Positions 63,349-64,000 of a stretch of DNA of 64,000 nucleotides are shown here, piece after piece (position 1 is the first letter of the stretch; the number at the start of each line of letters is the position of its first letter). Below the pieces are notes generated by a model that ran no database searches, was not told where the DNA came from, and saw only the letters and a list, made by a program, of their open reading frames with translations. Location: NCBI GenBank assembly GCA_037127655.1, contig JBAXXY010000001.1, positions 1-64,000 of the forward strand, read 5' to 3'. Made by a program: the position numbers and the translations under genes. Source of the stretch: GWF2-38-69 sp037127655. Lineage in GTDB: Bacteria > Verrucomicrobiota > Lentisphaeria > Victivallales > GWF2-38-69.

Positions 63349-64000
63349 ATGAAAGACATTTTGAAATTTTGTGAATTCACGAGTGATATGGAATTTTCAG
63401 GGATGCTGGGCGAACTCTTCGGAGCATTGCCCTATCCAAGCTGTATAAATGATGATTATGAAACAAAGACCACGGCGTACAGAGCCTACTACGAGACAGA
63501 TGAAGAAGGCCAGGAATTATACAGTACATTAACTGAAAATATCTCTGAATGGCGAAACCTCGGTATCGAATGCAGCGACCCTGAATTCGCTTCAATAAAG
63601 AATGAAGACTGGACCGAAGTCTGGAAGAAACACTTCAAAATACAGCACATCACAGATAATGTAGTTATCAAGGCCAGTTGGCTTGACTACCAAAGAGTAG
63701 GCGACGAGAAAATCATTGAGATTGACCCTGGAATGAGCTTCGGAACAGGAAGCCATGAAACGACTCAGTTCTGCCTTAAGACAATCGAAAAACTGTCCAA
63801 TTTAGGATACATGAGTTTTCTTGATGCCGGATGCGGTTCTGGAATATTGACCATCGCGGCGGCGATGTTTGGGTTTACACCCGTTTATGCTTTTGACTAT
63901 GACTCGGAGTCTGTCGAATCAACAAAGGACAATCTTAAGAGAAACAAGATAAAGCAAAAAATATCTCTTCAGGAAGCAGATATAGCTGCTTATGAGCCTG
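63349..64000 (+). CDS. prmA: Ribosomal protein L11 methyltransferase PrmA, truncated by the window end
   Basis: The ATG at 63349 opens a reading frame that stays open through the last base, giving about 217 residues. The N-terminal domain is short. The conserved NEDWTEVWKKHF precedes IEIDPGMSFGTGSHETT. The SAM site is FLDAGCGSGILTIAAAMFG. It trimethylates L11. Homologues have about 290 residues, so roughly a quarter is missing from the right edge. It lies about 45 bp after the EamA gene. Confidence 0.9.
   Translation, partial: MKDILKFCEFTSDMEFSGMLGELFGALPYPSCINDDYETKTTAYRAYYETDEEGQELYSTLTENISEWRNLGIECSDPEFASIKNEDWTEVWKKHFKIQHITDNVVIKASWLDYQRVGDEKIIEIDPGMSFGTGSHETTQFCLKTIEKLSNLGYMSFLDAGCGSGILTIAAAMFGFTPVYAFDYDSESVESTKDNLKRNKIKQKISLQEADIAAYEP

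Overview
The window comes from an A+T-rich, Gram-negative (two-membrane) bacterium that appears to be anaerobic or facultative. The outer membrane is implied by an LptD-like LPS assembly protein, a TolC-like outer-membrane lipoprotein and an MliC-type lipoprotein. A PPi-type phosphofructokinase, a ferredoxin-nitroreductase and an N-type rotary ATPase fit a fermentative or low-energy lifestyle. I cannot fix the phylum; a PVC-related (for example Lentisphaerota-like) or other deep Gram-negative lineage is a guess only.

Layout. (1) 1-5342: the right end of an integrated element lying against the 3' end of tRNA-Ser(UGA). It carries an excisionase-like HTH protein, a large Toprim/RepA-like primase-helicase, a 450-nt non-coding stretch with degenerate 21-22 nt repeats, and a tyrosine integrase. 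(2) 5574-19464: chromosomal housekeeping. This includes asd, pfp, tdk, a nitroreductase, a usp-response regulator-histidine kinase operon, the cdaA-cdaR c-di-AMP pair, rsmE, a TolC-like protein, thiI, tRNA-Ala(GGC) and a sigma-54 activator. (3) 19465-22071: a sigma-54-controlled locus. A strong -24/-12 promoter, three phased GTAA-N4-TTACC sites and a 20-codon ORF precede a GNAT-like transferase overlapping an ATP-grasp ligase. This is the best candidate here for an undescribed system. (4) 22073-31228: HNH nuclease, lptD, dapB, an ABC export/membrane cluster, an HPt protein and an Opp-type ATPase. (5) 31315-42283: a compact purine operon, x-purM-purSL-purQ-purC/E-purD/N-purF, with PAICS-like and PurD-PurN fusions. 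(6) 42252-49855: M24 peptidase, UDP-xylose synthase, an orphan sugar-binding protein, an M48 protease with LemA, and Amt. (7) 49862-56423: a complete N-ATPase operon, atpDCQRBEFAG, on the minus strand. (8) 56564-64000: a Bro-N protein, a SNF2 helicase, an MliC lipoprotein, a palindromic repeat abutting murC, an EamA transporter and a truncated prmA.

How the genes work together. The purine operon covers GAR synthesis, GAR transformylation, FGAM synthesis, AIR synthesis, AIR carboxylation and SAICAR synthesis, plus the first committed step (PurF). Only the late steps (purB, purH) are missing from the window. The rotary ATPase operon contains every N-type-specific subunit and a two-carboxylate c subunit. 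asd and dapB both feed diaminopimelate/lysine, and murC belongs to the same cell-wall pathway. CdaA/CdaR make and regulate c-di-AMP.
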